DNA of 64,000 bases from Hofstenia miamia. Its lineage: Eukaryota > Xenacoelomorpha > Acoela. The stretch is taken from positions 1,326,288-1,390,287 of the forward strand of contig SCFE01000004.1 of the NCBI GenBank assembly GCA_004352715.1, in the 5' to 3' direction. Made by a program: the position numbers and the translations under genes. Positions 45,931 through 58,284 of this stretch are shown here, piece after piece. The first letter of the stretch is position 1, and every line of letters starts with the position of its first letter. The notes beneath the pieces are model-generated. The model was not told the origin of the DNA. It did no database searches and saw only the letters and a program-made list of their open reading frames with translations.

Positions 45931-46687
45931 ATAGCCACCAGTGGACCACTGGTGGAGAAGTATTGACAGTAGTAGCAATTGCAGCCACTCATAGCCATCA
46001 GTTGACAGCATTTGGGCCACTAGTGACATCTGATTTACTTTTAATCATAAATAATATATGAGCTAATGCTTGCAAGTAAAATATTAATAAGTATTATGCT
46101 TTTTATATCTCAAATATATACAAAATTCATTGTGAATTTTTTGCTTTCAAAAATTATAACATATATGTGCAGAATAAAATTTCAAAATAATTTATGCATG
46201 ACTATTCCCAGACTTTACAATTAATGTCTATATGAGTACTTAAAATTTGGCAAAAATTATTTTTAATTATTGGAAAAAAACTGTTTTAAAATTGCAATTT
46301 CTTCTGAAATTGAAAATTAAATTTAAATTGGGCATTTTTGTTGTTTATAACAAATAAATGCTTTTGAATTTACATTTCCAAATTTAAATCAATATGAATA
46401 CTAAACTTGCTAGCGTTTCCTTCAACTGTTTGTTGGGCTGGTGTTGGTTTAAACTGCAATGTTTAGACAATTTATCAATATGAAGTTTGCTATTGTTACA
46501 TTTGAAGCATTGGTCTGTGCCAAAATCCTGGTTTTACCAGGCCACTGATGGCCCACCAATTAGCCCCTGGTGTACCACCAATTAGCAACTGGTAATCCAC
46601 TGGTGCACTGGTGGCGAAATTCCATCTGGTGGCGCACCGTTTTTGCTAATGGTGGCCCACCATTGGTCCATCAGTGGTTGGCTATGT
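45931..46687. mobile_element. Palindrome-rich repeat, possible MITE with ATAGCCA ends
   Basis: The left end ATAGCCACCAGTGG and the inverted right end ATAGCCAACCACTGATGG are similar. The right part (46,480-46,687) carries a cluster of imperfect CCACCAGTGG/CCACCAATTAGC palindromes. The same cluster, with the adjoining TTTGCTATT(A/G)TTACATTT and TGCCAAAATCCT, occurs inverted at 62,047-62,260. No coding capacity. Confidence 0.6.
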
Positions 46688-47911
46688 GTGAGTGTCTAAT
46701 TAAGGCTTGTTCAAATGATTGTTTTTGATAAGATTATCTCAATAACCTATCTTATGCAGCAGATTATCATCAATAACATTTAAGTACAGCTTTTGCTATA
46801 GCTGATGTGTCACCTGGGATAAGGCCTAGACTGGCCTAGGTGGGGAAGGGAGATTTCCCTCCTAGGCCCCATTGAAAGAAATTATTAGCTCCTTTGAACA
46901 ATTTTAATTGTTATAGAATCTTGTACTTTTAATTTTTTTTAACTAATTATTGTAAAGAATGCTTTGAAATGATCATCCATTTATTTAATGTATGACCATT
47001 TTAATAGAAAATTACTTTTTGATCTGCTAGGATGCACTTCAGAGTGAGCCATGAGTTAGTTTGGTCGCTTTTAACAAACCATGACTCATCTGTGAGATAG
47101 GCCTACTTGAACCTCATCAACACAGCATGTCTACACCCACTCAGTCAAGTTTCATGATAAAAAGCTTGCTTTTATATCAAGTTTCATAGTAAATGCCTGT
47201 TTGTGCATGCAACTGAAAGGTTTATTAAATGGTTAGTGTTAATACATAGGCCCTCTCCTCAAACCTCCCCTTAAAATTTTCAAAGCCAGTCAGGGCCTGC
47301 TTGGGAAATGATTTATTTCTCATTGTTTAAAGCACAAATATGAATTTAGATTTGAAAGATTGCAAAAATCACATTTCTTAAAAAATATACCATTTATTAG
47401 TAAATTGAAACCATCTATATGAAATGTTCTCTAACACTGTGAATGAATATGTGAAACCTTACTATCTTGCTCTCTAGTAGATACAATTGAAGATCTATTT
47501 GTTATTTTTATGGTTCATCTCCCTTACTGTTTTGGAAAACAAAATATTGCCTTTCAAAAATATCATGATGCTAAAAAACAGAGAATGAATAATTTCTCAA
47601 ATTGTCCCAAAATTTACCTGAATGAGATTTGCATTGTCACATTGACATTTTGTATATTGTACTAAATCTGCAAAATTTATATTTTGCTAAAGATTATTTA
47701 AATATCAAAAAACTACAGTTGTATACATTTAATGAAGATAATCTGGCATTATCATCATTGAAATAATCTATTTTTCTCCTTTTTGAAAAAGAAATTGAGC
47801 AAGTGTGGTCTAACTCTTCTGAAACCTGTGATTTTTTGGGTTTAAAGAATAATTGTACATGTACATATGTGTGCTTGAATTGTGTCAATTGTACTTGATT
47901 TCTCGATTTAG
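46688..47911. other. No gene recognised; possible MITE at about 46,815-47,305
   Basis: GGCCTAGACTGGCC near 46,823 and the inverted GGCCCTGACTGGC near 47,285 could be degraded terminal inverted repeats. The remainder is AT-rich without frames. Confidence 0.4.
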
Positions 47912-47912
47912 N

Positions 47913-48209
47913 ATTCCAGACATTGGTGAAAAACTAGAGAAACACCACACTCACTCTACAGTGAACCACCCTAGCCTTGACATTATCTGTTGTGTGAATT
48001 CTATTCTCTCATTAGTGATGCAATTAACACTCAATAGTTATTAGTCACTATAATGTTTTGCTAAAAGTATGCAGTGTCGTTATTTGCTCTAAAATCTCAT
48101 GTACTGATAAATGGAACCTTTTTTCCTACTTTTTAGTAGATGCTGACTCAGGAAATATCTATAACCTAGTTTATGCTACTGTTATACATTCTCTAATGAT
48201 GTTAGAATT

Positions 48210-48258
<49 letters not shown>

Positions 48259-48552
48259 TCTAACATCATTAGAGAATGTATAACAGTAGCATAAACTAGG
48301 TTATAGATATTTCCTGAGTCAGCATCTACTAAAAAGTAGGAAAAAAGGTTCCATTTATCAGTACATGAGATTTTAGAGCAAATAACGACACTGCATACTT
48401 TTAGCAAAACATTATAGTGACTAATAACTATTGAGTGTTAATTGCATCACTAATGAGAGAATAGAATTCACACAACAGATAATGTCAAGGCTAGGGTGGT
48501 TCACTGTAGAGTGAGTGTGGTGTTTCTCTAGTTTTTCACCAATGTCTGGAAT
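47913..48552. repeat. Perfect inverted repeat around a (TA)n run, starting at an N
   Basis: The arms 47,913-48,210 and 48,256-48,552 appear identical when one is inverted (both give the frame MLKVCSVVICSKISCTD). They are joined by a (TA)n loop. The left arm starts at the base after the single N at 47,912. The right arm contains the gypsy LTR described below. Total lack of divergence plus an N at the border suggests an assembly fold-back. Confidence 0.92.
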
Positions 48553-48559
48553 AGGTAAC

Positions 48560-49116
48560 TTTCACATTGTTTGCTCTGGTCAGTAATAAGCTGTTGCATG
48601 GACACAAAGACACATATCCATTTATAAATTATGGCTTCAGCAGTGGTCTGTGTTTTGATATTCTTTAGGGGATTACTTTACAGTAATTGTAAAGTAGTCA
48701 ACCATGAAGAGGACATATGAATAGCTGTTGTCATCTTTGGATAATTATTCAATATCTGCATTGACTATCTCATTGGTATGTGCTGCTGTGATTTTTTCTG
48801 TTCTTTGACCAGGGAGTTGATTTGTATTCAGCAGAATGTAAGACTGGAATTTGTTTATTACATCTTCTATTGTCTTTTTGAGGTAGGTTATTATAAACTG
48901 TTATTGAGCAATGATTTCTGATTGATACACTCTCTTGTGTCCTTATTCTAGAAATTTTTTGACAACTTTGCTTTTGTAATACATTGGTAGAGCTATGTGG
49001 GTATGGGTTGTTGATTATGCATAGAGGAAACCACTCTTTGTAAGCTTCCATTTGTGTTTTTGAAGTATCACATTGCCATACTGTTGATTTTGGGTTCTGT
49101 AATTTTTTGATGATCT
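48560..49116 (-). pseudogene. Integrase remnant of gypsy element 2
   Basis: Aligns with element 1 through the core block SYSYVLFMVDYF (about 48,710-48,690 region). It is heavily frame-shifted and cut a few tens of bases before the 3' LTR. Confidence 0.6.
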
Positions 49117-50150
49117 GCATAAATCTAAATTTTGAAGATCAACTAAATCATATTATTAGAAAAATGGCAATATCAATTANCTTGCTAAATATTTTGATTC
49201 TGTAAAACTAAGAGTAAATCCACTAAAAACTCAATTCTGTATTGTTAAATCAAAAACAAAATCTACTGACACTTCAAAATACAAACATAATTTCAACGGC
49301 ATTCAAATAAAACAGTCTTAGTCTTTAAGTACCTCTGAATAATTTTGGGCATAAATCTAAATTTTGAAGAGCAACAAAATCATGTTATTACAGAAAAATG
49401 GCCATATCAATTAAAGCAATTAACTTAATTTCTCAAAAACTTCCAACTAAGGCAAAAATCCAATTAATATATGCTCTAATATTAAGTCAGTTCAACTATG
49501 CCAACATTCTCAATACAGATATAAACCAAAAATTTCTCAGGAAATTCCAAGTGCAACTAAATTGGGGTATCAAATTAGCAGTAAATAATCACAGCTTTAA
49601 TTAAAATAATGAATATAGACAAATTTCAAAATTATTTATACATTTGCAATGTTACATCTATATAAATGTCTTAATGACGTTTTTCAAAATAATTAATAAT
49701 ACTTTCCTATACAACAAAAATGACTTTCTTGCTGCAAAATTTGTCAATAAACAAAATAAAAGAACACACAGAATTGAACCTATAAATTATAAGAAATGAA
49801 TAATGAAAAATTCATTTCTAAACACAGCTATATATATATGAATTACCAAAATATATTAAACAATTATGTACATTAAAAAACTTTAAAATTAATACTAAAA
49901 AATATTTTTGCACATAAAATATTAAAAAAACTAAAATGGCTAGGTTATAAATATTATAATCCTGATTACTCTGTTAATATAAGCTAGCAATCACCATAGC
50001 CCAAGATAACCACTATTTTTTTGTAAATATTCATGGTTTTGTTTGTTTTTTTGTTTATTTTTGTATTACTTTCTTGATGCTTTCAGAATTGTTATCAGTA
50101 TTTATATTTATTTTTAAAACAATTTCTGAAAATAGATTTTTTTCATCTTC
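49117..50150 (+). mobile_element. CR1/L2-like LINE fragment nested in gypsy element 2
   Basis: The gypsy sequence aligns with element 1 on both sides (TGATGATCT on the left, TTTTAAGAT on the right) and is interrupted here. The insert encodes on the plus strand NPLKTQFCIVKSKTKS (about 49,220-49,265) and AKIQLIYALILSQFNYANIL (49,455-49,514), the usual C-terminal part of a CR1/jockey-type ORF2. 49,118-49,179 and 49,343-49,415 are diverged tandem copies on either side of an N at 49,180. Confidence 0.65.
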
Positions 50151-50599
50151 TTTTTTAAGATGATATCATTTGTCTTCACTTCAGCAAATTCTTGTGGTGT
50201 AATTATTCTTTAATCATGATAGACAGTATTGGTAATATGGGTTGTCCATTTTTATTGGTATTGATGTCTGGTGGGTCCTTTTACTGACACAGCAATATAA
50301 ATTGAAAGTCAATATTGTCACCTTCTTCCTTCAATTCTTGTTGTTATTGAGGTAGTGCTGTCAAGTTTGCCTACATGTTGTTCAATGGTAAAGTTGAAAT
50401 CAATTAAGTAGTCTATCCATTTGGCTATAATTGATGATCAATTGCAGGCATATTTTTTTTAGGCAACATAGATTGCTGTTGTTGGGGCAGACTTTAAACC
50501 TTCCTTCTCCTATTAAGAAATGTTTAACTTTCTTGAGGGATTTCACTAGGGCCAGCATCTTTAGATTGGTAGCTGCATAGTTTTGTTAGCTTGCTTATA

Positions 50600-51800
50600 A
50601 ATTTAAACTAAGCAATTGTATAGGCTTTTCCTTTTTGCTTTGTATTTAGATTAATGTGGCTCCTAATGCCACAGTGCTAGGATCACAGTCTAGAATGAAT
50701 AGTCCATTTTTTTGTGGTGAATTTAGAGATTGGATCATTTTCATTTCCTTTTTAAGTTTGTCAAGTTCTTCTTGTTCACACCAATACCATTGAAATTTGT
50801 TTTTGTTCTTTAGAATGTTTGACATGCACACTGTTTTTTGTGTCAAGTTGGGTATGAACATATGATAATAGTTTACAAAGCATATTACCCTTTGGCTGTC
50901 TTTCTTGTTGTGTGGGGCTTGTATTTAATCTATGAGTTGATTGGCACTATATTTAATAATGATATTACCTGGTTGAATATTTTTACTAAGAAAGATAACT
51001 TCTTTCCTTGCTATTTATGCATTTTTTGCATTTACTCAAAGGCCAGCATTGAATACTAATTTGAGATTTTGATTTAGTTGTTTAGTGGGTTCTACTTCAC
51101 TTAGTGATTCAGTTAGTATGACATCAATTTATGTGACTATTCCTTGATCAAGTTTGCTTTTTCCAATTAGTAGGATTTTTGTTACATATCTTTGGAAAGT
51201 GTTGAGGGCATTGTAGAGACTGAATGTCATATATAGCCACTCACAATTCATATGGTGCTACAAGTGCTGTTTTCTATATATCTTCCTGGAACATGGGTAC
51301 CTAGCAGTATGCTTTGCATAAGTTCAGTTTGTAGAAAAGGTTGTAATTGGCAGCATCATAAAGTATGTCATTGATCCTTGGTAATGGGTAAGCATCTTTC
51401 TTTGGGATGTAATTTAGATTTTGAAAATCAATGCAGAGTCTGAATTCATCTCCTTGCTTTATGAATATTATTGGTGATGCATATGGACTCTTACTTCATT
51501 ATATAATTCTATTATTCAGCAAATCAGTGAGTGATTTGACATATTGTTGCTGCAATTGTGGCAACACCCTTCTCCATGGTTAGTTGAATGGTTTCTTGGA
51601 TGCGGTTTAAATTTCTCTGATTACTTTTCCCACACTTATTTCATTGGATTGAATATTGCTGCATTATTTCAGAGTGCTGCATTTATAAGATTGATTTCTT
51701 TTGTGGTTAAGTGCAGGTGAGATTCATTGGATAAAGTGGGATGTCTTCATTTGTTGGTGTAATTATTTGTACTTCACTAATTAGAATATTTTTGCACTTT
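50600..51800 (-). pseudogene. Gypsy RT and RNase H of element 2
   Basis: The minus strand contains CIDFQNLNYIPKKDAYPLPR and INDILYDAANYN (about 51,450-51,330). In the region of the YxDD box (about 51,110-51,140) the frame reads stop-IDVIL, so the catalytic box is destroyed. Then FIPNLTQKTVCMSNIL and LFILDCDPSTVALGATL (50,861-50,646), the start of RNase H. Multiple stops. Confidence 0.72.
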
Positions 51801-52085
51801 TTCACAAATTTTTTCAGTGGAATGCTGATAATTGTGATGTACTTTAGTTTTGCAGAGACATTTCTCACTGTTGTTTAGGATTGCTGTTATGCTGATTCCA
51901 TCACATATTGTTGAAATGTTGTTTAACAGTGTGATTATTTTAAAACTATTTTCATATGCATTGGTGTAACATTATTTTTTTAATGCCATTCTTTGATTTG
52001 ATTTTGATGAGATTCCAGGGGAAAGGCTCTCTCCTTAAGTTTTCCATTAGTAGAGAATTCAGTTGTGTTGCTGCTTTTTGCAATA

Positions 52086-52484
52086 TTAAAAAGTTTTGTC
52101 TTCTTTGATGGTAAGTGTGCAACTACTGTAGTCTATTAAACAATTGTTATTTCTGAAGAGGTGTCTTCCAAAAATCATTACATATGGCAGTGGCAGATTG
52201 TGAATGTCTACTATATAAACATACTGTGTGAATTTCATGTTTTCAATTGTGATCAATGCATCTTTGACAAAGTCCTTAATATTGAGATAATCTCCAGAGG
52301 CATTGATTAGTTTTGACTCATTTTTTATTGTATCTTCTCTCATCCATCCAATGTTTGTGGTGCATGTATCTACCATTATCATTATTGATGCTCCAGTGTT
52401 GATTGTAGCTTTATTTTTGCAACTATTGATTGTGATCTTTATGAAACTCCATTCACATACATCAGCTGCAATTTTAAATGTCAT
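52086..52484 (-). pseudogene. Retroviral-type aspartic protease of gypsy element 2
   Basis: 133 codons open on the minus strand. The active-site triplet region reads INTGAS where DTGAS is expected, so the catalytic Asp is replaced by Asn. The later PYVMIFGRHLFRNNNCLIDY matches the 'ILG.DFL....ID' block of pepsin-like retroelement proteases. Confidence 0.7.
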
Positions 52485-52538
52485 TTGCTCAGACTTGGGG
52501 TGGCACCTTTATTAGTTTAAATTGTGTTCTGATATTAT

Positions 52539-53501
52539 TTACATTTCTTCCACATCTTTTGCAGTATAGAATACTTCATCTTGTATGATGTATATTATAG
52601 CTTTACATCCTTTTTTAATATGTCTAGTTTTTCCACATTGTCTTCCTCTTATTTTGTAGTAGTAAATTGGTTTTTGATCAATTACTTTTTGTATATCTTT
52701 TCTTTTGATGTTGAATTTCTTGGTTTTCAGTGTGTTAGTAGACATAACTTTAGTATGATTAATTCTTTCATTATTTTCTATGGTTAGTTGAAAGTTAATT
52801 GCTTTGTTTCTCAGCATTTGTATATTGCCATCAATTTCACATTTGTTTTCAAAATGCGTTTTCATGTTTTGTGGCAACTCAGCATATACATATGAATACA
52901 GATCCTGTTTTTTAGTATTGTTCTTCTTTTTGTGATAAGCATAGTAATCTGTGTATATTATAGATGTAATTAATAATGTTTTCAAATAATATAAGCCACA
53001 CTCAAAGTTTGTTTTCCTATGTCAAATTTACCAGTGGAATACTGGGGCATATTATGGTAGTTTTACACCTGATTTTAGAGGTTCACATGGTAGCTTCAAC
53101 AATTGGTTTTTTGATTTGGTATCAAAAACAGCTTCTGCACTTAGGTGTGTTGACATTGTCATGGATGTATGCCTTGTTTGCCTTTGTGGACTGGGAGGCA
53201 CTGAAGGTAGTTTAACTGTTCATCTTCTTGACTTTGAGGTATGTTTTCTGCTATTGCTTTGCTATGTTGAGAATGTGCTTATTAGAGTGGCTGTAGCTTG
53301 GAATATATTAAATTTATTCTTAATGGAAGTTTCAAAATTGTGAGATTTTTCCTGCTTTACATTACAGAGGTTTATTTGATCCTGTGTTTGGATTGTTTGC
53401 TTTGATTGTACTGATTGTAGATGTTGTTCGAACTTGTTTAAATCTTGTGTTATTTTTAGAGCAAGTTCTATTAATTCCCATTTGCTATATGAGACAGCCA
53501 T
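52539..53501 (-). pseudogene. Gag region of gypsy element 2
   Basis: Starts MAVSYSKWELIELALKITQD (53,501) and continues, after breaks, as a K/N-rich region (52,985-52,539). That region ends in a damaged zinc knuckle, RGRQCGKTRHIKKGC, in which the first Cys of the CCHC pattern is missing. Confidence 0.65.
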
Positions 53502-53761
53502 TTTTCAATGATATAGTGGATTAGAAGAGGGGTAATCATCTGTATTACATGTAGAAAAATGTTTATTTGTTTATCTATGAGTTGTAACCTCTAAAAGAGT
53601 TTAGATTGTCATTTGTAAATGAAAGCAGTGTTTTCAGTTTTTGATGAAGAGTACTTGAAATTTAACAAATAACTTATATTTTGGAATAGGTGTGACTGAA
53701 TTTTCTTTAATAACATAAAACTGAAAAGATTAAGATCTGTTTCAGAAGGATTTTCTTTAAA

Positions 53762-53777
53762 CAGTCATTGGTCACCA
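53762..53777 (-). promoter_or_regulatory. Putative primer-binding site of gypsy element 2
   Basis: Directly inside the 5' LTR the minus strand reads TGGTGACCAATGACTG, which starts with the TGG expected opposite a tRNA CCA end. The tRNA was not identified. Confidence 0.45.
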
Positions 53778-54038
53778 TCAGGCATCATTAGAGATGGCAT
53801 AACAATAGCATAAACCAGGTTATTCCAATTTTCCTGATCCAGCATCTACTATGAAGTAGGTAAAAAGATTCAATTTAGCAGCAAGTGAGAATTTAGAGCA
53901 AATAATGACACTGCATCCTTTCAGCAAAATATTATAGTGATCAATGACAGTTGAGATTAAGCCGTGGGGAGTTGTTGTTGTGTTACTACTGAGAGAATAG
54001 AATCCACACAGTGGATAGTGCTGAGGCTAGGCAATTCA
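53778..54038 (-). repeat. 5' LTR of gypsy element 2
   Basis: About 261 bp. On the minus strand it begins TGAATTGCCTAGCC and ends near CTAATGATGCCTGA. It is roughly 75-80% identical by eye to 48,256-48,503, so the element is old. Shared blocks include GATGCTG(A/G)(C/A)TCAGGAAA and TATTTGCTCTAAA. Confidence 0.75.
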
Positions 54039-54239
54039 GTTAATAAAATTATAATTGAAAAAACCATCATGGAGGAAATAAACTCCTTTGATGACAAAGG
54101 CTATGACCTCATGTAGAACCACGAGAGATGGATCTGTGTGTAATATATAATGTATAGCCTTTTCCTCTTCAGATCGGATTTAGTTATTCATAACTTTATG
54201 TAATACCTGAGTATCAGAATATTGCAACTAGTTTAAAAG

Positions 54240-54278
<39 letters not shown>

Positions 54279-56110
54279 TATACACTGAATACCTATGAAA
54301 ATAATGAAAATGCTGCTGAAAACTGTATTTACTTTGTCCTCTAAGCATGATTGTTCATCAATTCAAATCCTGTTTGGTAATCAACTTCTAACTAATTTTT
54401 TTATTGTCAATTTACTTGAGGTTTTAATAAACTTTTGTCTTTACTTTTAAGATATTTTTTGACGATTTTTTAAGTTGCTCCGCAAAATTTGTGCAATTGC
54501 AACAAAAACAATTAATGTAGTTGTTGTTCAATAAATTCCTAAAATCCAGGGATTATTAATCGCGGGCCTACAGAAATTGCGAAACAGAGTTGACAACAAA
54601 ATTGTGTACAAATGTATGCACTTGCGACTTTTCTGCTAGTCCAAACATAAACCGAAAAGCTGTTTTGTAGGTGTGCGTGCTACTTAATAAGCACTTCTGT
54701 TTAAATAGCGTATGCATTTCTTTGTTGCAAGTATGTTTTCTTTCAATTGTTCAATAAACTGAAAGCATTGCAAAAACATAAAGTTACAGATCACCAGTTG
54801 AGCACTGCTAGACTTAAAACAGTCAAGGTGGAATTCTTGAGCCAAACTTCTAAGCTATAATCCAGCTGGAGAATATTTGCAAGTTTATTGTAAATTCTAT
54901 GAGGCAATATGTTCAACAAAATAAATGTGTGCTGGCCATAATAATTTTTCAAGCCGCCAGTGTGCCAAAAGTGCAGTAAGATTGCTTCAAAATCAAAGAA
55001 AATGTAAAAAATATTAATAATAGCGAATGCGAAATTACAGTTCTTGTGGGAACGCGTTATTCTACAATTGGCAAATTCAATATCATATTTAGTTAATTTA
55101 GGATTTTCTACAGGACCGTGAATACCCGAACATCCATGCTTGAAGTTAGCAAGTTGCTCAAGTTACTGTGTCTTTTGAAGGCATATACTAAAGCTATTGT
55201 AATCTTGAATTAATCCGAATCCTTTGAAATATACCTTTTGAGAAAACAACTTAACATTTATATTGGTAATAATACAAGAAACATAATTACCCTTACCTCT
55301 CATCTTTTAGTCAAGTGCGGAGCCTATATAGTAGATTGATTTGATTTGTAGATACTAGATAGTATCCAAGAAATAATCGAATATTTTATGAATTTGATCT
55401 GCATTCTGCAAAAACTACCAATCGGGGGGGGGGCCTTTCTTAAAAGCGGGGGCCTGCTACATTTGGTACTATGCTAATTTATCATTGCTTTTATTTAGAT
55501 ACAAATTGTAGATAATTTCACAAATAACTAAGAGATCACCATAAATTCATACATATTTCTGATACGAGGTGTTAAACAAAGTTCATCGATCAATTGTTCT
55601 ACGATTATTTTAGGAAATTTCTAGGGTAATTCAAAATATTGTGCAAACACTCGTTTTTGCAAGCAATGTGCAATTACTCAAATACTTTAAGGATTTAATA
55701 TTATTTTATTCAAATAGCATGTGACATTATTCTTTGTTCCAAAGTTAATACTATTTGCTATGGTCATTAACTAATTCATTCAAATATTTATTGTACACAA
55801 ACAAGAAAATATCATCAAAAACTGTTTTCTAAATGTTTCTAAATAATATTAGAGGAATTAAATAAATTCACTCAATAATCTATGTGTAAATTTAATTACA
55901 AGCGGTAAGGTTAGAAATGTGAATGGCCTAAACAAAGTAAATGACATGGTATTCATACGTGAAAGTTTGACTTTTTAAAAATCAGATGGTGGCACCCATA
56001 AATTGAGTCACTCGAATTGCTGGTACTGAGTTTTCAGTTTGGGAGTTTCCAGTGATTGATTTTGTTTGAAAACAAAAGCAGAAAATTATTCTGCCTGACA
56101 TTTAGTTGGC
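54039..56110. other. No gene recognised; (TA)n at 54,247-54,277
   Basis: AT-rich. A G-run fragment near 55,424-55,455 (GCGGGGGCCTGCTACATTTG) looks like part of a hAT-type terminus without partner. Confidence 0.45.
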
Positions 56111-56893
56111 CAAGGGCGGATAAAGAGGGGGAGGCGAGGGGCCCAGGCCCTTTCTAAAATGTGAATAGTTCGTTAAATTGGTGCAAAAAATTACAACCCA
56201 AATTCCTTTGTTCCCAATAGGGTGCATCAAATTTTTGTATTCAATATGGGTATGCTTCACCAACACGCACCTTCGTTAAAATTACAAATTCTGTGACTTC
56301 TTAAAACCCAGCACCATTTTTATTAAATTAAAATTTCATTGATTTTAGCAAGATTTTGGCATTTTGGAATGTTAGTTTTCTTCAATTTTATCAAAACTTA
56401 AAACAAAATTTGATGAGTAGGCACACATTCATAATTTTATGTTAAAATTTTGTAATCTACTTAATCCTATATCCTTAAAAATGCATTAAGAGCTTCTCAT
56501 TTCTAGTGCAAAATGAAAGCCTATAATTGTATTCAATTTATTGCATATTTTCTCGAAACATTTTACACATAAATACGTTGTTTTTAAAAATAATTCTATT
56601 TTGTTGAAAAAATTGGTGCAATTTCTTACAATTGCCTACTATCAATATTGCTACTTTGGGCTAAAAACAATGAAATGATTAAAATTTGTAAAAAAATCTC
56701 TTTGGTCTTGAGAAGTTGAGCAAATTGTATATTTGCATTTTTGGAGCCAGTAAATTTTGGGGAAATTCACGCATAGTTTAGAATTTTATAAATGAAAAAT
56801 TCAATACTTTTAACCCGCGGTAGTACCGTATTACGCACTTAGCATTTTATCTTGCATTGCCCCCTGTAAAAAATATTTCTGCATCAGCCACTG
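56111..56893. mobile_element. Possible hAT-type MITE, 780 bp
   Basis: The left end CAAGGGCGGATAAAGAGGGG and the inverted right end CAGTGGCTGATGCAGAAATA share the pattern CA-x-x-GGC-x-GAT-x-x-AGA. G-rich borders and an AT-rich interior fit the other hAT MITEs here. No target duplication was found, so this is tentative. Confidence 0.4.
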
Positions 56894-58284
56894 TCGGGTA
56901 TGTATTTCGAAGCAATAATAAATTTGAAATAAACTAAATATTCTATTTTTTTGTACAATGAACACTTTCTAAAACTTTACACACTAAATCTAAGTGAATA
57001 AGTTTTTGAAATAATTTACTTATAAACACTTTGAAAATCATAATTATTAGCATGTACTAAATAGCACTTTGGCCAAATCTGTGTTACAAAATGTGTAAAA
57101 ATCGGTATTATTTCAAGATTACTTTGATAGATCCGCATGTGGGTTACAAACTCGAGTCAAAATATATATTTTGTTTTCTACTTTTCCAATTGAAATGTGA
57201 CAGTTTTGTTCAAATCTATATTTACAAAATTGAGTACTATTACCAAGTGTGTAAAATTGATTAGCGTGAAAACTATAAATTGCCATATTACCAATAAGAT
57301 TATTTATCGCAACTTTTAAAAATATCGGTCTTTTACGATAATTTCTAATTCCGGGTGTCACAATCAAAATTAAAGATTGAAGAAACACTGAACCGTATTC
57401 CTTTTAAATTAAACCCTCTGAAATTTTTTTCAGTCATGTAAAATATATGATCATCATTGACTATCGTAAAACGCTTCTGCTAACTTAAAAAATTATATCT
57501 TTTTGTAACAAACACTTTTGGCGAATAAAGCCTAAATAAGTTGTTGAACTTTCTTCTTAAACGATATTTACGATAATCCGATAATCTATCCCCGAGAATT
57601 TTACAGTCCCGACTATGGCAGACGTTTAAATAGCATGCGTCAATTCTACCAACATCATCAACACAATTAGTCAATTAAATTGTTTAAAATTTTCAGTCCT
57701 TGGTAACATTTGTTTTGTTATATAATATTTTTTATAGAATAAAATCATACTTTAAATTATGTTCTGACTTAGGTGTAATAAAAAGCGCAAATAACGAGCA
57801 CATTATTTGTTATTGTTGAATTTTCTTTAAGCATTGTGTGTTTGCAAAGTAAACTGGTCACGCTGACTGCATGCAAGTTTGACTATGTACTGCCTTTAAT
57901 TGTTGTACTTTATTGCCTTGAATTATTAATATTGTTAAAGGTTCCTAATTTTTTCAACTTTAAATGCATTTTTATTTTTTTTAGCATCACAATGGTTGAC
58001 ATTAATTCAATGCTCCTGTCAAGAGCACGTTTTTTACTAACTTTGATGACATACATTTAAGATTGGAGAAGTATATCTAACACTTTAACATTCAATTATT
58101 AACATGGTTGTTTTATAAATATTTATGAAAATTTAATACAGGATTTGAAAGCTTAAGTTGTCGTAAATTTTGGTTTCTATAGAAAGCTAAATACTTCCAT
58201 TAACAGCAAAACACAAAATTCTGCCTTAAAATTAAATTATCATTACCTACAAATATTGATGGATAAAACATTGTGTAAAAAATT
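56894..58284. other. No gene recognised
   Basis: AT-rich. It includes the 3' flank of the phosphatase gene. No canonical AATAAA was found close to the stop codon. Confidence 0.5.

Larger units (their letters stand above)
48256..54038 (-). mobile_element. Ty3/gypsy element 2 with both LTRs, minus strand
   Basis: Direct repeats 48,256-48,503 and 53,778-54,038 enclose gag, protease, RT, RNase H and integrase remnants, in that order on the minus strand. A LINE fragment is nested at about 49,117-50,150. The coding regions align with element 1 in sequence and order. Most of the integrase C-terminus and everything corresponding to the element 1 downstream ORF is missing before the 3' LTR. Confidence 0.82.

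Noticed and set aside
48058-48407. Two identical 78-codon frames facing each other
   Set aside because: Both are translations of the LTR and its fold-back copy, not genes.
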